A stretch of 10,190 nucleotides of DNA from an uncultured Lachnospiraceae bacterium (GCA_947178115.1 CAMWXF010000039.1:1-10190); one strand, 5' to 3'; shown: positions 1-7,347, counted from the first letter of the stretch. Numbers and translations: made by a program. The notes: a model not told the origin generated them from the sequence alone.

Positions 1-1008
1 TTTGAGCGCAATGAGGAGAATCCTCTGGAAGCGGATGTGATCATTGTGGACGAGATGTCTATGGTAGATATTTTCCTCTTTCAGTCGCTTCTTAAGGCGG
101 TTACGGTAGGAACCAGACTGATCATGGTGGGGGATGTCAACCAGCTTCCCTCGGTGGGAGCGGGGCAGGTGCTTCAGGATATCATGAGCAGCGGGCGGAT
201 TCCCACGGTTATTCTGGAAAAAATTTTCCGGCAGAAGGGCGAGAGCGATATTGTGTGGAATGCTCACCGCATTCATGCCGGCGAGGAGCTTGCGCTGGAT
301 AATAAGAGCCGCGATTTCTTTTTTTTGGAAAGAAATGACATAAATGTTATCTACAAGCATATGATACAGTTGATTACAGAGAAACTTCCGCCCTACGTCG
401 GAGCTGAGCCGTACGATATTCAGGTTTTGACACCGATGCGTAAAGGCGCGTTAGGAGTGGAGACCCTCAACGGCATCCTGCAGAGATATCTCAATCCGCC
501 CTCCGATGACAAGAAGGAGTATGCGGTGGGGGATATCCTGTTTCGAGAGCAGGATAAGGTCATGCAGATTAAGAACAACTATCAGCTGGAATGGGAAGTG
601 GTAAGCAAATACGGGATTCCCATTGACAAGGGAAGCGGAATCTTTAACGGTGATATCGGGACGATTCGGCAGATCAATGAGTATGTGCAGGAGATAGTGG
701 TGGAATTCGATGAGCACAGACGGGTCACTTATGCCTACGGGCAGTTAGATGAGATAGAGCTTGCTTATGCGGTAACGATCCACAAGTCTCAGGGAAGCGA
801 ATATCCGGCGGTGATCATGCCGCTCCTGTCGGGACCGAGGATGCTTTTTAATAGGAATCTGCTCTATACGGGTGTGACCAGAGCGAAAAGATGTGTGACC
901 ATTCTGGGAAGCAGGAAAACGCTGCGGGAAATGGTGGAAAACAATTATCAGAACCTCCGCTATACCGGGCTGGCGGAGCGGATCAGGGAACTGATCCCGC
1001 TGTCGTAA
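1..1008 (+). CDS. recD2: RecD2-type (RecD/TraA family) ATP-dependent DNA helicase, 3' part only
   Basis: The reading frame is open from the first base, so this is the C-terminal 335 residues of a longer protein; RecD2 helicases are usually 700 residues or more, so over half, including Walker A, lies upstream. RecD2 is a superfamily 1B 5'-3' helicase acting in DNA repair and recombination without RecBC. Visible motifs in order: Walker B VIIVDE at residues 13-18; the GDVNQLPSVGAG motif III region and the following EKIFRQ motif; TIHKSQGSEYP (motif V), where the UvrD-like C-terminal domain couples DNA and ATP; and LLYTGVTRAKR (motif VI) with the arginine finger near residue 294. The GTG at 37 is an internal valine within Walker B, not a start. 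It is followed 37 nt later by comF on the same strand, probably one transcript. TraA relaxases share these motifs, but the chromosomal context and the lack of a tail after motif VI favour RecD2. Confidence 0.93.
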   Translation, partial: FERNEENPLEADVIIVDEMSMVDIFLFQSLLKAVTVGTRLIMVGDVNQLPSVGAGQVLQDIMSSGRIPTVILEKIFRQKGESDIVWNAHRIHAGEELALDNKSRDFFFLERNDINVIYKHMIQLITEKLPPYVGAEPYDIQVLTPMRKGALGVETLNGILQRYLNPPSDDKKEYAVGDILFREQDKVMQIKNNYQLEWEVVSKYGIPIDKGSGIFNGDIGTIRQINEYVQEIVVEFDEHRRVTYAYGQLDEIELAYAVTIHKSQGSEYPAVIMPLLSGPRMLFNRNLLYTGVTRAKRCVTILGSRKTLREMVENNYQNLRYTGLAERIRELIPLS

Positions 1009-1045
1009 AAGGCAGTAAAGTAAGAAGATACAAAGGAACAATTAT

Positions 1046-1762
1046 ATGAATAATACATTTCTTGGGATGCTGACGGATCTGATCTATCCGCGCAGATGTC
1101 CCGTCTGTGACCGGGCAGTCAGCCCATTCGGAAGTCTCGTCTGCGAGACATGTAAGGAAGCATTTGAATATATTAAAGAACCGTACTGCATGAAATGCGG
1201 CAAGAAACTCGAAGAAGAGGAAACGGAGTATTGCCATGATTGTATGCGGCACAGGCACCTGTTTGACAGAGGGCGTGCGCTCTGTTCTTACCGCAGTATA
1301 TCGGATTCCGTCTACCGTTTCAAATATAAAGGGAGACAGGAATATGCGGCATATTATGCTGCCTGTATGGAACAGTCACTGGGGAATTGGATCAGACGCT
1401 GCAGACCGGACGCGTTGGTCCCGGTGCCGATTCATACATCCAAGCGGAGAGTGAGAGGATATAATCAGGCGGAGGTGCTGGCTAAGGAGTTGGGAAAGCG
1501 ACTGGGCATTCCGGTAGAGACAAATCTGATAAAAAGAGTGCGCAAAACGGTGCCTATGAAAGAATTATCTGTTTATAACAGACAAAATAATTTGAAAAGG
1601 GCTTTCAAAATCTGTCATAATGATGTAAAATTAAGTACGATTATTATTATCGATGATATCTACACGACAGGCAGTACCATAGATACAATGAGTTATGAGC
1701 TGCGCAAGGCAGGAGTTAAGCGCATTTATTTCGTGACTCTTGCAATCGGTAATGGTTTATGA
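1046..1762 (+). CDS. comF: ComF family protein (zinc-finger plus phosphoribosyltransferase-like domain)
   Basis: This 238-residue protein has the full ComF/ComFC layout. The N-terminus carries two four-cysteine zinc-binding clusters (C18, C21, C33, C36 and C48, C51, C63, C66). The rest is a type I phosphoribosyltransferase fold with the PRPP-loop signature IIIIDDIYTTGST at about residues 199-211, including the acidic pair D203-D204. In naturally competent bacteria ComFC works in the cytoplasm with the ComFA ATPase on incoming single-stranded DNA; the enzymatic reaction, if any, is not settled. No comFA is present in the window, although the truncated neighbour upstream is also a DNA helicase. 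The start at 1046 is preceded by AAAGGAA at 1032-1038. The order comF then YvyF-like gene, 28 nt apart, matches the Bacillus comFC-yvyF order. Whether this organism is competent cannot be told from here. Confidence 0.93.
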   Translation: MNNTFLGMLTDLIYPRRCPVCDRAVSPFGSLVCETCKEAFEYIKEPYCMKCGKKLEEEETEYCHDCMRHRHLFDRGRALCSYRSISDSVYRFKYKGRQEYAAYYAACMEQSLGNWIRRCRPDALVPVPIHTSKRRVRGYNQAEVLAKELGKRLGIPVETNLIKRVRKTVPMKELSVYNRQNNLKRAFKICHNDVKLSTIIIIDDIYTTGSTIDTMSYELRKAGVKRIYFVTLAIGNGL

Positions 1763-1790
1763 CTAAACTATATTACAGGAGGACAACAGC

Positions 1791-2198
1791 ATGAACGCGA
1801 GAAACTGCAGGAAATGTGGGAAATTATTTAATTATGTGTCGGGACCGCCGATCTGCATGGCATGTCGGGACGCGCTGGAAGCGAAATTCCAGGAAGTAAA
1901 GGAGTATATCAGATCGCATGTCCAAGCGACGATTCCTGAAGTGTCTGAGGCGTGTGACGTGTCTCAGAATCAGATTCAGATGTGGCTTAAGGATGAGAGG
2001 CTGCAGCTTGCAGAGGGATCGGGTATCACACTTCACTGTGAGAATTGTAATGCGCCGATTTACAGCGGACGATTCTGCGAAAAGTGTAAGAACAGTATGG
2101 CGAACCAACTGAATGAGAGCATACGTAAGCCGGAGCCGCCTAAGCCGGCGCCTAAGAAGGATGTGAAAGATAATCCGAAGATGCGCTTTCTGGGTTAG
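1791..2198 (+). CDS. YvyF-like (TIGR03826-type) zinc-ribbon/HTH protein
   Basis: A 135-residue cytoplasmic protein with two zinc-ribbon halves around a helix-turn-helix-like core. Cysteine pairs C6-x2-C9 and C22-x2-C25 lie at the N-terminus and C83-x2-C86 with C96-x2-C99 near the C-terminus. Residues 47-68 (TIPEVSEACDVSQNQIQMWL) look like a small HTH. The tail (about 112-128) is rich in proline and lysine and probably disordered. It resembles the family called 'flagellar operon protein' and YvyF in Bacillus, whose gene follows comFC and precedes flgM; the function is unknown and the name rests only on position. No flagellar gene is visible here, so a flagellar role should not be assumed. A strong AGGAGG at 1777-1782 fixes the start. 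The stop overlaps the ribosome site of the next gene (9 nt gap), implying co-translation. A nucleic-acid-binding role is an inference from the fold. Confidence 0.8.
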   Translation: MNARNCRKCGKLFNYVSGPPICMACRDALEAKFQEVKEYIRSHVQATIPEVSEACDVSQNQIQMWLKDERLQLAEGSGITLHCENCNAPIYSGRFCEKCKNSMANQLNESIRKPEPPKPAPKKDVKDNPKMRFLG

Positions 2199-2207
2199 GA
2201 GATCTGT

Positions 2208-2594
2208 ATGTTAAATGAAAAGAGAATAATCCTGATGACGAAAATGGCATCCTATGAGGCGAATGAAGGCAAGAAAAATGTCACCATAGGAAGCTATTTT
2301 CGGAGCGATTATATAGGATGGCAGGTGTTAAAGTCCATTATAAGTGCGACCATCGCATTTGTAGTGGTCTTTGGCATGTACATTTTTTATGATTTTGAAA
2401 TATTTATGGCGGACATCTACAAGATGGATCTGCTGGAATTTGCGAAACATATCCTTAAGATGTATCTGTGGACGATCGGGGGATATGCCGTGATCGCTTA
2501 TGTTGTTTATACAATACGCTACACCAGGGCAGTCAGGAGCCTGAAGGTGTACTATATGAATCTACGCAGACTGGCGGATATGTATAAACAGTAA
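2208..2594 (+). CDS. Small membrane protein of unknown function, two membrane segments
   Basis: I do not recognise a characterised family. The 128-residue product has a charged N-terminal stretch of about 40 residues, a hydrophobic segment at about 42-61, a short acidic and amphipathic linker, a second hydrophobic segment at about 85-103, and a basic tail rich in Arg, Lys and Tyr (TIRYTRAVRSLKVYYMNLRR). The basic charge next to the second segment suggests both ends face the cytoplasm. It has no signal peptide or catalytic motif. AGGAG at 2197-2201 overlaps the stop of the preceding gene and sits 6 nt before the ATG, so translation is probably coupled. A larger membrane protein follows 37 nt later, and the two may act together. 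That it is a real gene is supported by the ribosome site, tight spacing and membrane pattern; its role is open. Confidence 0.78.
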   Translation: MLNEKRIILMTKMASYEANEGKKNVTIGSYFRSDYIGWQVLKSIISATIAFVVVFGMYIFYDFEIFMADIYKMDLLEFAKHILKMYLWTIGGYAVIAYVVYTIRYTRAVRSLKVYYMNLRRLADMYKQ

Positions 2595-2631
2595 GAGTTA
2601 CGAAAGTGTACGGAAAGCGAAAGGATAAATA

Positions 2632-3618
2632 ATGACTACCTTACTTGTTGCAAAACAGATACTAATGACTCTATACAGCAGATACGAGGTATATATCACA
2701 CCGCTTTTGAAGTTTATGACGGCCCTGATCTCTCTGCTTCTCATAAACTCCCGCATTGGCTATATGGATACGATAGACAGAATGACAGTGGTTCTGATTG
2801 TAGCGCTTATGTGCTCTTTTATGCCCATGAATTTTATCGTGGTCATGTCTGCGCTGTTTGTTCTGCTCCATTTATATTCTTTCAGTCTGGAATGCGCGTT
2901 AGTGGTGGGCGTGGGATTCTTCCTTATGTTTCTGCTTTATTTGAGATTTTCACCGAAAGATACGCTGGTGGTGCTGATTATGCCGATCTGTTTTCTGTTA
3001 AAGATTCCCTATGTGGTGCCGCTTGCGATGGGACTGATCGGAACCCCGGCTTCCATGGTTTCGGTGGGCTGCGGGGTAATCGCGTACTACATGGTTCACT
3101 ACGTGGTGCAGAATGTATCTGTCATAGCTGCTATGACAGGGGATGAGACATCATCGATAAACTTTTCGGTTGCCAGATTCAAGTTTGTTGTAGACGGGAT
3201 TCTGAATAACAAAGAGATGGCGGTTACCATCATGGCGTTTGCGTTCACGGTGTTGCTGGTATACCTGATCCGAAGACTGAGTATCGATTATGCGTGGACG
3301 ATTGCCATGGCGGCGGGTGTGGTGGTGAACATTATGATTCTTTTGGTAGGGGATCTGATGTTTGATACAAATGTGTCGCTGTTCGGCGTGATTGTAGGCA
3401 ATATTGTGGCATTTCTTTTGACGGTGGTGTTGCAGTTTTTTGTTTTCAATGTGGACTACAGCAGAACAGAAAAGGTACAGTTTGAGGACGATGAATATTA
3501 TTATTATGTCAAGGCGGTACCTAAGGTCGTGGTATCCAAACCGGAGAAAAAAGTAAAACAGATTAACAGTCAGAAATCGAACACGGTGCAGAGAACCAGA
3601 AGTGCACATGACAGGTAA
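2632..3618 (+). CDS. Polytopic membrane protein of unknown function with cytoplasmic YYYY-motif tail
   Basis: A 328-residue protein of about eight or nine hydrophobic segments (roughly residues 22-40, 51-63, 66-82, 85-104, 110-135, 140-162, 197-213, 219-243 and 248-270). The segments are followed by a hydrophilic tail of about 55 residues. The tail starts with an acidic and aromatic patch, FEDDEYYYYVKAVPK at 284-298, and ends strongly basic with Lys and Arg. From memory similar proteins are widespread in Lachnospiraceae and are sometimes labelled 'ABC transporter permease', but I see no ABC ATPase gene or permease signature, so I would not keep that label. The start at 2632 has AAAGGA at 2620-2625. 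It lies directly before cdaA with a 70-nt spacer. A link to the envelope or c-di-AMP is suggested only by this position. Confidence 0.8.
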   Translation: MTTLLVAKQILMTLYSRYEVYITPLLKFMTALISLLLINSRIGYMDTIDRMTVVLIVALMCSFMPMNFIVVMSALFVLLHLYSFSLECALVVGVGFFLMFLLYLRFSPKDTLVVLIMPICFLLKIPYVVPLAMGLIGTPASMVSVGCGVIAYYMVHYVVQNVSVIAAMTGDETSSINFSVARFKFVVDGILNNKEMAVTIMAFAFTVLLVYLIRRLSIDYAWTIAMAAGVVVNIMILLVGDLMFDTNVSLFGVIVGNIVAFLLTVVLQFFVFNVDYSRTEKVQFEDDEYYYYVKAVPKVVVSKPEKKVKQINSQKSNTVQRTRSAHDR

Positions 3619-3623
3619 AAAAA

Positions 3624-3664
3624 GTAAATTTACTTCGTAAATTAACGTTGGGTTATAGCGTTAA
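3624..3664. repeat. Two adjacent small inverted repeats in the leader of cdaA
   Basis: The 70-nt spacer before cdaA contains AATTTAC (3627-3633) and GTAAATT (3637-3643), a perfect 7-bp A+T-rich inverted repeat with a TTC loop. It is followed by TTAACG (3642-3647) and CGTTAA (3659-3664), 6 bp with an 11-nt loop. The two share bases 3642-3643, so as RNA they would partly exclude each other. Neither is followed by a U run, so they are not an intrinsic terminator. They could be an operator, a processing site or chance in A+T-rich DNA. A convincing sigma-A promoter is not visible; TTTACT at 3629 with a GTTATA 17 nt further on is the best weak candidate. Confidence 0.35.
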
Positions 3665-3672
3665 AAGATCAG

Positions 3673-3680
3673 AAAGGTGG
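3673..3680 (+). promoter_or_regulatory. Ribosome binding site that sets the cdaA start
   Basis: AAAGGTGG lies 8 nt before the ATG at 3689. The frame is open upstream with two GTG codons (3677 and 3680), but these fall inside the ribosome site itself, so they cannot be the start served by it. ATG 3689 is therefore preferred. Confidence 0.75.
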
Positions 3681-3688
3681 TGGGATAT

Positions 3689-4558
3689 ATGGAACAACTG
3701 AATAGATTTATTTCGACATATCTTTCTAATTTGCATATGCCCACGATTTACTGGACTGATATTGTAGAAATTTTTATTTTGGCTTTTCTGGCATATCATA
3801 TTCTGCTGTGGATCAAGAATACGAGAGCGTGGGCGCTCTTAAAGGGCGTTATCATGATAGCGGTCTTTATTCTGATTGCAGCATTTTTCAGAATGAATAC
3901 GATCTTATGGATTGTGACGAACGTATTTAATGTCGCGGCGATCGCCATCGTGGTCATGCTGCAACCGGAGCTGCGTAAGGCGATGGAAGAGCTGGGGCAG
4001 AAAAATTTCTTCTCGGCGATGCTTCCTTTTGATTCTGACAAGTCGGAGGGCGGACGCTTTTCCGACCGGACGATCAACGAGATTGTGAAGGCTTCCGTAG
4101 AAATGAGTAAGGTGAAGACAGGAGCGCTGATCGTTATAGAGAAAGAACAGCCTTTGAGTGAGTATGAGAGAACGGGCATTGATGTGGACGGTATTGTCTC
4201 CAGTCAATTGCTGATCAATATATTTGAGCATAATACACCGCTGCACGATGGTGCGGTTATCGTGAGGGGCAACCGCATCGTTTCGGCGACATGTTATCTG
4301 CCGCTGTCTGATAATATGTCGCTCAGTAAAGAGCTGGGAACGAGGCACAGAGCGGGCGTCGGTATATCTGAGGTGACCGATTCGCTGACCGTGATCGTTT
4401 CCGAGGAAAACGGCAAAATCAGCGTTGCATATAACGGACAACTGGAGAGAGGGATGGATGCTGAAAGGCTTAAGGTGAGACTGTCGGAGATTCAGAACAA
4501 ATCCGTAGAAGAGAAGAAACGGAAGTTGTGGAAAGGCAGGGCCAAAAATGAAGAATAA
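3689..4558 (+). CDS. cdaA: Diadenylate cyclase CdaA (membrane-bound)
   Basis: CdaA condenses two ATP into cyclic di-AMP, a second messenger controlling potassium and osmolyte uptake and wall homeostasis. The 289-residue product (CdaA/DacA proteins run about 270-290) has three N-terminal membrane segments at about 24-42, 49-67 and 72-91. A cytoplasmic DAC domain follows, with the two catalytic signatures intact: D187-G188-A189 within LHDGAVIVRGNRI, and R219-H220-R221 within GTRHRAG. The tail is highly charged (EEKKRKLWKGRAKNEE). The gene overlaps cdaR by 11 bp and is followed by glmM, the conserved cdaA-cdaR-glmM arrangement of Firmicutes; in those species CdaR and GlmM bind CdaA and modulate its activity. 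No second diadenylate cyclase or c-di-AMP phosphodiesterase is in the window, and the leader is too short for a ydaO-type riboswitch. Confidence 0.97.
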   Translation: MEQLNRFISTYLSNLHMPTIYWTDIVEIFILAFLAYHILLWIKNTRAWALLKGVIMIAVFILIAAFFRMNTILWIVTNVFNVAAIAIVVMLQPELRKAMEELGQKNFFSAMLPFDSDKSEGGRFSDRTINEIVKASVEMSKVKTGALIVIEKEQPLSEYERTGIDVDGIVSSQLLINIFEHNTPLHDGAVIVRGNRIVSATCYLPLSDNMSLSKELGTRHRAGVGISEVTDSLTVIVSEENGKISVAYNGQLERGMDAERLKVRLSEIQNKSVEEKKRKLWKGRAKNEE

Positions 4559-5828
4559 GCTTACCCAGAACTGGGGACTGAAACTGGTGTCTTTCTTATT
4601 TGCGGCGCTGCTATGGGTGATTGTTACGAATATTAACGATCCGATAGAACACACAACTTTTTCGGATGTGCCGGTTACGATTCGTAATACGGAATTGATC
4701 ACGGAAAGAGGACAGATATACGAAGTGTTGGAAGATACGGATGTGATTAATTCTGTAACAGTATATGTGCCGCGCTCCGTCATACCTTCCCTGAACAAGA
4801 GCGATGTAGTGGCGACAGCAGATATTAATGATTTGACCAGCTTAGACACTGTTCCGATTAAAATTTCCACCAGTAAATATAATGATAAAGTGGAAAACGT
4901 CAAGGCAAGCATAGACAGTGTCAAGTTAAATATTGAGAATAAGCAGACCAGATCTTTCCCGATCCGAGCCAGTGTGACGGGTGAAGTCGGTGAAGGATAT
5001 ATGCTGGGGGATGTGAGTACGGAACAGAATCTGATCCGGGTCTCTGGGCCGGAATCTGTGGTTTCCCAGATCGTAAAGGCACAGGCGGAAGTGAATGTCT
5101 CCGGCTTTACCAGTATGATCAGTGCAGATTTCGATATTCGGCTGTATGACGAGGCGGGAACCGAGATCCGTTCCGCAAGTCTTGAGAAGAGTATTTCGAA
5201 AGTGCGGGTCACTGTAGATATATTAGAGACGAAGACTGTGCCGATCAGCTATCAGATTTCCGGTGTGCCGGCGGACGGATACCGTCTCACGGGAGAGAGC
5301 ACAAGCACAAGAAATAATGTGGTGATAGCGGGCAAGTCCAGGATCATACAGAATATTACGGCCATCGAGATTCCGGAAGACGTGATAGACGTGACAGGTG
5401 CCAGGGAAGATGTGACGGTACTGGTTGATCTGAAACAGTATCTGCCGGAAGGTACGATCATTGCAGAGGAAGATTTTACCGGCATGATCAATGTCACGGT
5501 ATCTGTGGGGCAGGAGATGCGGCGGATCTTTACGATTCCGGTGAGAGATATCCGGATCACGGGTGTTCCGGCGGGATTGAAGACAGAGATAACGGATCCT
5601 GACGGAATATGTACAGTCACGCTGATCGGGCTTCCTGCCGAATTGCAAGAGATCAATGTGAATACATTAGAAGTAACCGTTGATATGACGGCATGGCTTG
5701 CAGAACAGGAATTGGAAGAGCCGGAGCCGGGTTATCATCAGATGCCGCTGATCGTAAGCTTGCCGGAGGATTCCGCAGTCGTGTGGGAGGAAACGGAAGT
5801 GCAGGTACACGTCACGGAGGAAGAATAG
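4548..5828 (+). CDS. cdaR: CdaA regulatory protein CdaR (four YbbR-like repeats)
   Basis: A 426-residue protein with one N-terminal membrane anchor (about residues 10-27) and a large part predicted to lie outside the membrane. That part divides into four YbbR-type repeats of about 100 residues starting near 33, 128, 227 and 324. The boundaries are marked by recurring phrases: ENKQTRSFPI, ETKTVPISYQI and EMRRIFTIPV each open a repeat, and GEGYMLGDV, ADGYRLTGES and PAGLKTEI occupy the same place inside. The last residues are acidic (VHVTEEE). In Bacillus, Listeria and relatives CdaR associates with CdaA and tunes c-di-AMP output; whether it activates or inhibits differs between reports. The start ATG lies within the cdaA 3' end, with a modest GCAGGG (4536-4541) in front, so translation is likely coupled to cdaA. 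At 426 residues it is somewhat shorter than the Bacillus protein but keeps four repeats. Confidence 0.93.
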   Translation: MKNKLTQNWGLKLVSFLFAALLWVIVTNINDPIEHTTFSDVPVTIRNTELITERGQIYEVLEDTDVINSVTVYVPRSVIPSLNKSDVVATADINDLTSLDTVPIKISTSKYNDKVENVKASIDSVKLNIENKQTRSFPIRASVTGEVGEGYMLGDVSTEQNLIRVSGPESVVSQIVKAQAEVNVSGFTSMISADFDIRLYDEAGTEIRSASLEKSISKVRVTVDILETKTVPISYQISGVPADGYRLTGESTSTRNNVVIAGKSRIIQNITAIEIPEDVIDVTGAREDVTVLVDLKQYLPEGTIIAEEDFTGMINVTVSVGQEMRRIFTIPVRDIRITGVPAGLKTEITDPDGICTVTLIGLPAELQEINVNTLEVTVDMTAWLAEQELEEPEPGYHQMPLIVSLPEDSAVVWEETEVQVHVTEEE

Positions 5829-5868
5829 ATACGGTGACAATGATACAGAGAAAGGAACAGATATTATC

Positions 5869-7218
5869 ATGAGCAGGTTATTCGGTACAGACGGAGTCAG
5901 AGGTGTTGCGAATGAGGAATTGACACCGCAGCTTGCAATGCAGCTGGGACAGGCGGGAGCATATGTTCTTACTAAGGAAAATGCGCATAAACCCACAATC
6001 ATGGTGGGGTGTGATACCAGAATTTCAGGAGATATGTTGGCGAATGCGCTTATGGCCGGCGCTTGTTCCGTGGGAGCGAATGCGGTCTATGTGGGAATTG
6101 TACCTACACCGGCGGTTGCGTATCTCACAAGAAAATATAAGGTGGATGCAGGCGTCGTGATTTCGGCCTCTCATAATTCGGTGGAGTTCAACGGAATCAA
6201 GTTTTTTGACGGCAACGGATATAAATTGCCGGATTCTCTGGAGGATGAGATTGAAGCTTTGATTAAGAACGGTATGCAGGGTGTGAAATTCCCGACTGGC
6301 GCGGGTGTGGGCAAGATCAAATACCGTACCGATGCCAGGGAAGAGTATATCAACCATGCGATGAAGGCGGTCAACGTGGATCTGCGTGGCATGAAGATCG
6401 TATTGGACTGCGCGGAAGGCGCTTCCTATTATACATCCGTAGAGACGATGAAGGAGCTGGGAGCGGAAGTGGTAGCGATCCACAACAATCCCGACGGAAC
6501 AAATATTAACGCCAACTGCGGTTCCACGCATATGGGTGAGCTGCAGGCGAGAGTTGTCTATGAGAAGGCGAACGTAGGGCTTGCTTTCGACGGGGATGCG
6601 GACAGACTGCTGGCGGTGGATGAGCTGGGGAATATCGTAGACGGCGATCAGATTATGGCGCTGGTCGGCAACCACATGAAACAGAATGGCCGGCTGAATA
6701 AAGATACGATCGTGGCTACCGTCATGAGCAATCTCGGATTTTTCCTGATGGGAGAGCATAATGGGATCCATATCGAGCAGACTAAGGTAGGAGACAGATA
6801 TGTTCTGGAGCGGATGCGGGAAATCGGCGCGAGTTTGGGCGGCGAACAGTCCGGGCATGTTATTTTCTTGGATGAAAATACTACCGGAGACGGACTCCTT
6901 AGTGCGCTTCATCTGTTGCAAGTGATCGTGGAGACGGGAAAGCCGTTGTCTGAGCTTAAGACGATCATGGAAGTTATGCCGCAGGCATTGGTGAATGCCA
7001 AGGTGCCGACACATAAAAAAGAGAAGTACATGGATTATCCGGAAATTGCCGAGGCGATTGCTGCCTTGGATAAGAAATTTGCAGGTGAAGGCCGCGTACT
7101 GATCAGACCTTCCGGAACGGAGCCGCTCGTCAGAGTCATGATCGAAGGAAAAGATCAGAAAGTGATCGATGAAGAGGCCAAAAAGCTGGCGGAACTTATA
7201 CAGAATATTATGTTATAA
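5869..7218 (+). CDS. glmM: Phosphoglucosamine mutase GlmM
   Basis: GlmM interconverts glucosamine-6-phosphate and glucosamine-1-phosphate in the cytoplasm, the step leading to UDP-GlcNAc, peptidoglycan and teichoic acids. The 449-residue product is standard length for the family. All four functional regions are intact: the N-terminal LFGTDGVRG; the active loop GVVISASHNS with the phosphorylated serine S101; the metal loop DGDADR with D241, D243 and D245; the sugar-binding GGEQSGH; and the phosphate-binding RPSGT at 413-417. The ATG at 5869 has AAAGGAA (5851-5857) 11 nt upstream, a slightly long spacing. It follows cdaR after 40 nt. In several Firmicutes GlmM binds CdaA and inhibits it, so the operon makes both the cyclase and two of its modulators. 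No U-rich terminator follows; the next recognisable signal is the promoter at 7222-7250. Confidence 0.97.
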   Translation: MSRLFGTDGVRGVANEELTPQLAMQLGQAGAYVLTKENAHKPTIMVGCDTRISGDMLANALMAGACSVGANAVYVGIVPTPAVAYLTRKYKVDAGVVISASHNSVEFNGIKFFDGNGYKLPDSLEDEIEALIKNGMQGVKFPTGAGVGKIKYRTDAREEYINHAMKAVNVDLRGMKIVLDCAEGASYYTSVETMKELGAEVVAIHNNPDGTNINANCGSTHMGELQARVVYEKANVGLAFDGDADRLLAVDELGNIVDGDQIMALVGNHMKQNGRLNKDTIVATVMSNLGFFLMGEHNGIHIEQTKVGDRYVLERMREIGASLGGEQSGHVIFLDENTTGDGLLSALHLLQVIVETGKPLSELKTIMEVMPQALVNAKVPTHKKEKYMDYPEIAEAIAALDKKFAGEGRVLIRPSGTEPLVRVMIEGKDQKVIDEEAKKLAELIQNIML

Positions 7219-7221
7219 TAC

Positions 7222-7250
7222 TTGTGATACCAGTGAAAAAATGGTATAGT
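7222..7250 (+). promoter_or_regulatory. Sigma-A-like promoter for the HPr gene
   Basis: TTGTGA (7222-7227, four of six matches to TTGACA) and TATAGT (7245-7250, five of six to TATAAT) are separated by exactly 17 nt. Transcription would start near 7257, leaving a leader of about 100 nt before the HPr gene. The spacer contains ATACCA (7227-7232), repeated inverted as TGGTAT (7242-7247), so the promoter elements lie on a 6-bp inverted repeat that a regulator could read. Confidence is limited because this is judged by eye. Confidence 0.55.
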
Positions 7251-7272
7251 TAAAGGTAGGTTGTGGTTGAGA

Positions 7273-7310
7273 GTTACAATACGAAAACAGGCGTGCGTGT
7301 GAATTGTAAC
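7273..7310. repeat. Inverted repeat in the HPr gene leader (8 bp arms, 22-nt spacer)
   Basis: GTTACAAT (7273-7280) and ATTGTAAC (7303-7310) are perfect reverse complements 22 nt apart. They lie about 17 to 54 nt downstream of the predicted transcription start and about 50 nt before the ATG. The arm centres are 30 bp apart, about three helical turns, which would suit a regulator binding both arms on one face of the DNA; as RNA they could close a hairpin with a G+C-richer loop. No U run follows, so it is not an intrinsic terminator. I do not recognise the motif as a catabolite-responsive element or a known riboswitch. Confidence 0.5.
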
Positions 7311-7347
7311 ATTAAGGGGGTTCAAGCACTGACCAGAATTGATATTT

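Noticed and set aside
2632..3618. Annotation of the polytopic membrane protein as an ABC transporter permease
   Set aside because: No ABC ATPase or binding-protein gene is adjacent and no permease signature loop can be recognised.
3619..3688. A c-di-AMP (ydaO-type) riboswitch before cdaA
   Set aside because: The 70-nt spacer is too short for that aptamer and its conserved elements are not visible.
3905..5212. A 435-codon open frame on the minus strand across cdaA and cdaR
   Set aside because: It runs antisense through two clear genes, has a composition expected of a shadow frame and no recognisable domain or ribosome site.
6025..7014. A 329-codon open frame on the minus strand inside glmM
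   Set aside because: It is antisense to the conserved catalytic regions of glmM; its His- and Arg-rich composition is typical of a reverse-strand shadow.
7227..7247. ATACCA/TGGTAT hairpin as the terminator of glmM
   Set aside because: The stem is weak with a 9-nt A-rich loop and no T run follows; the same bases are better read as the spacer of a promoter.
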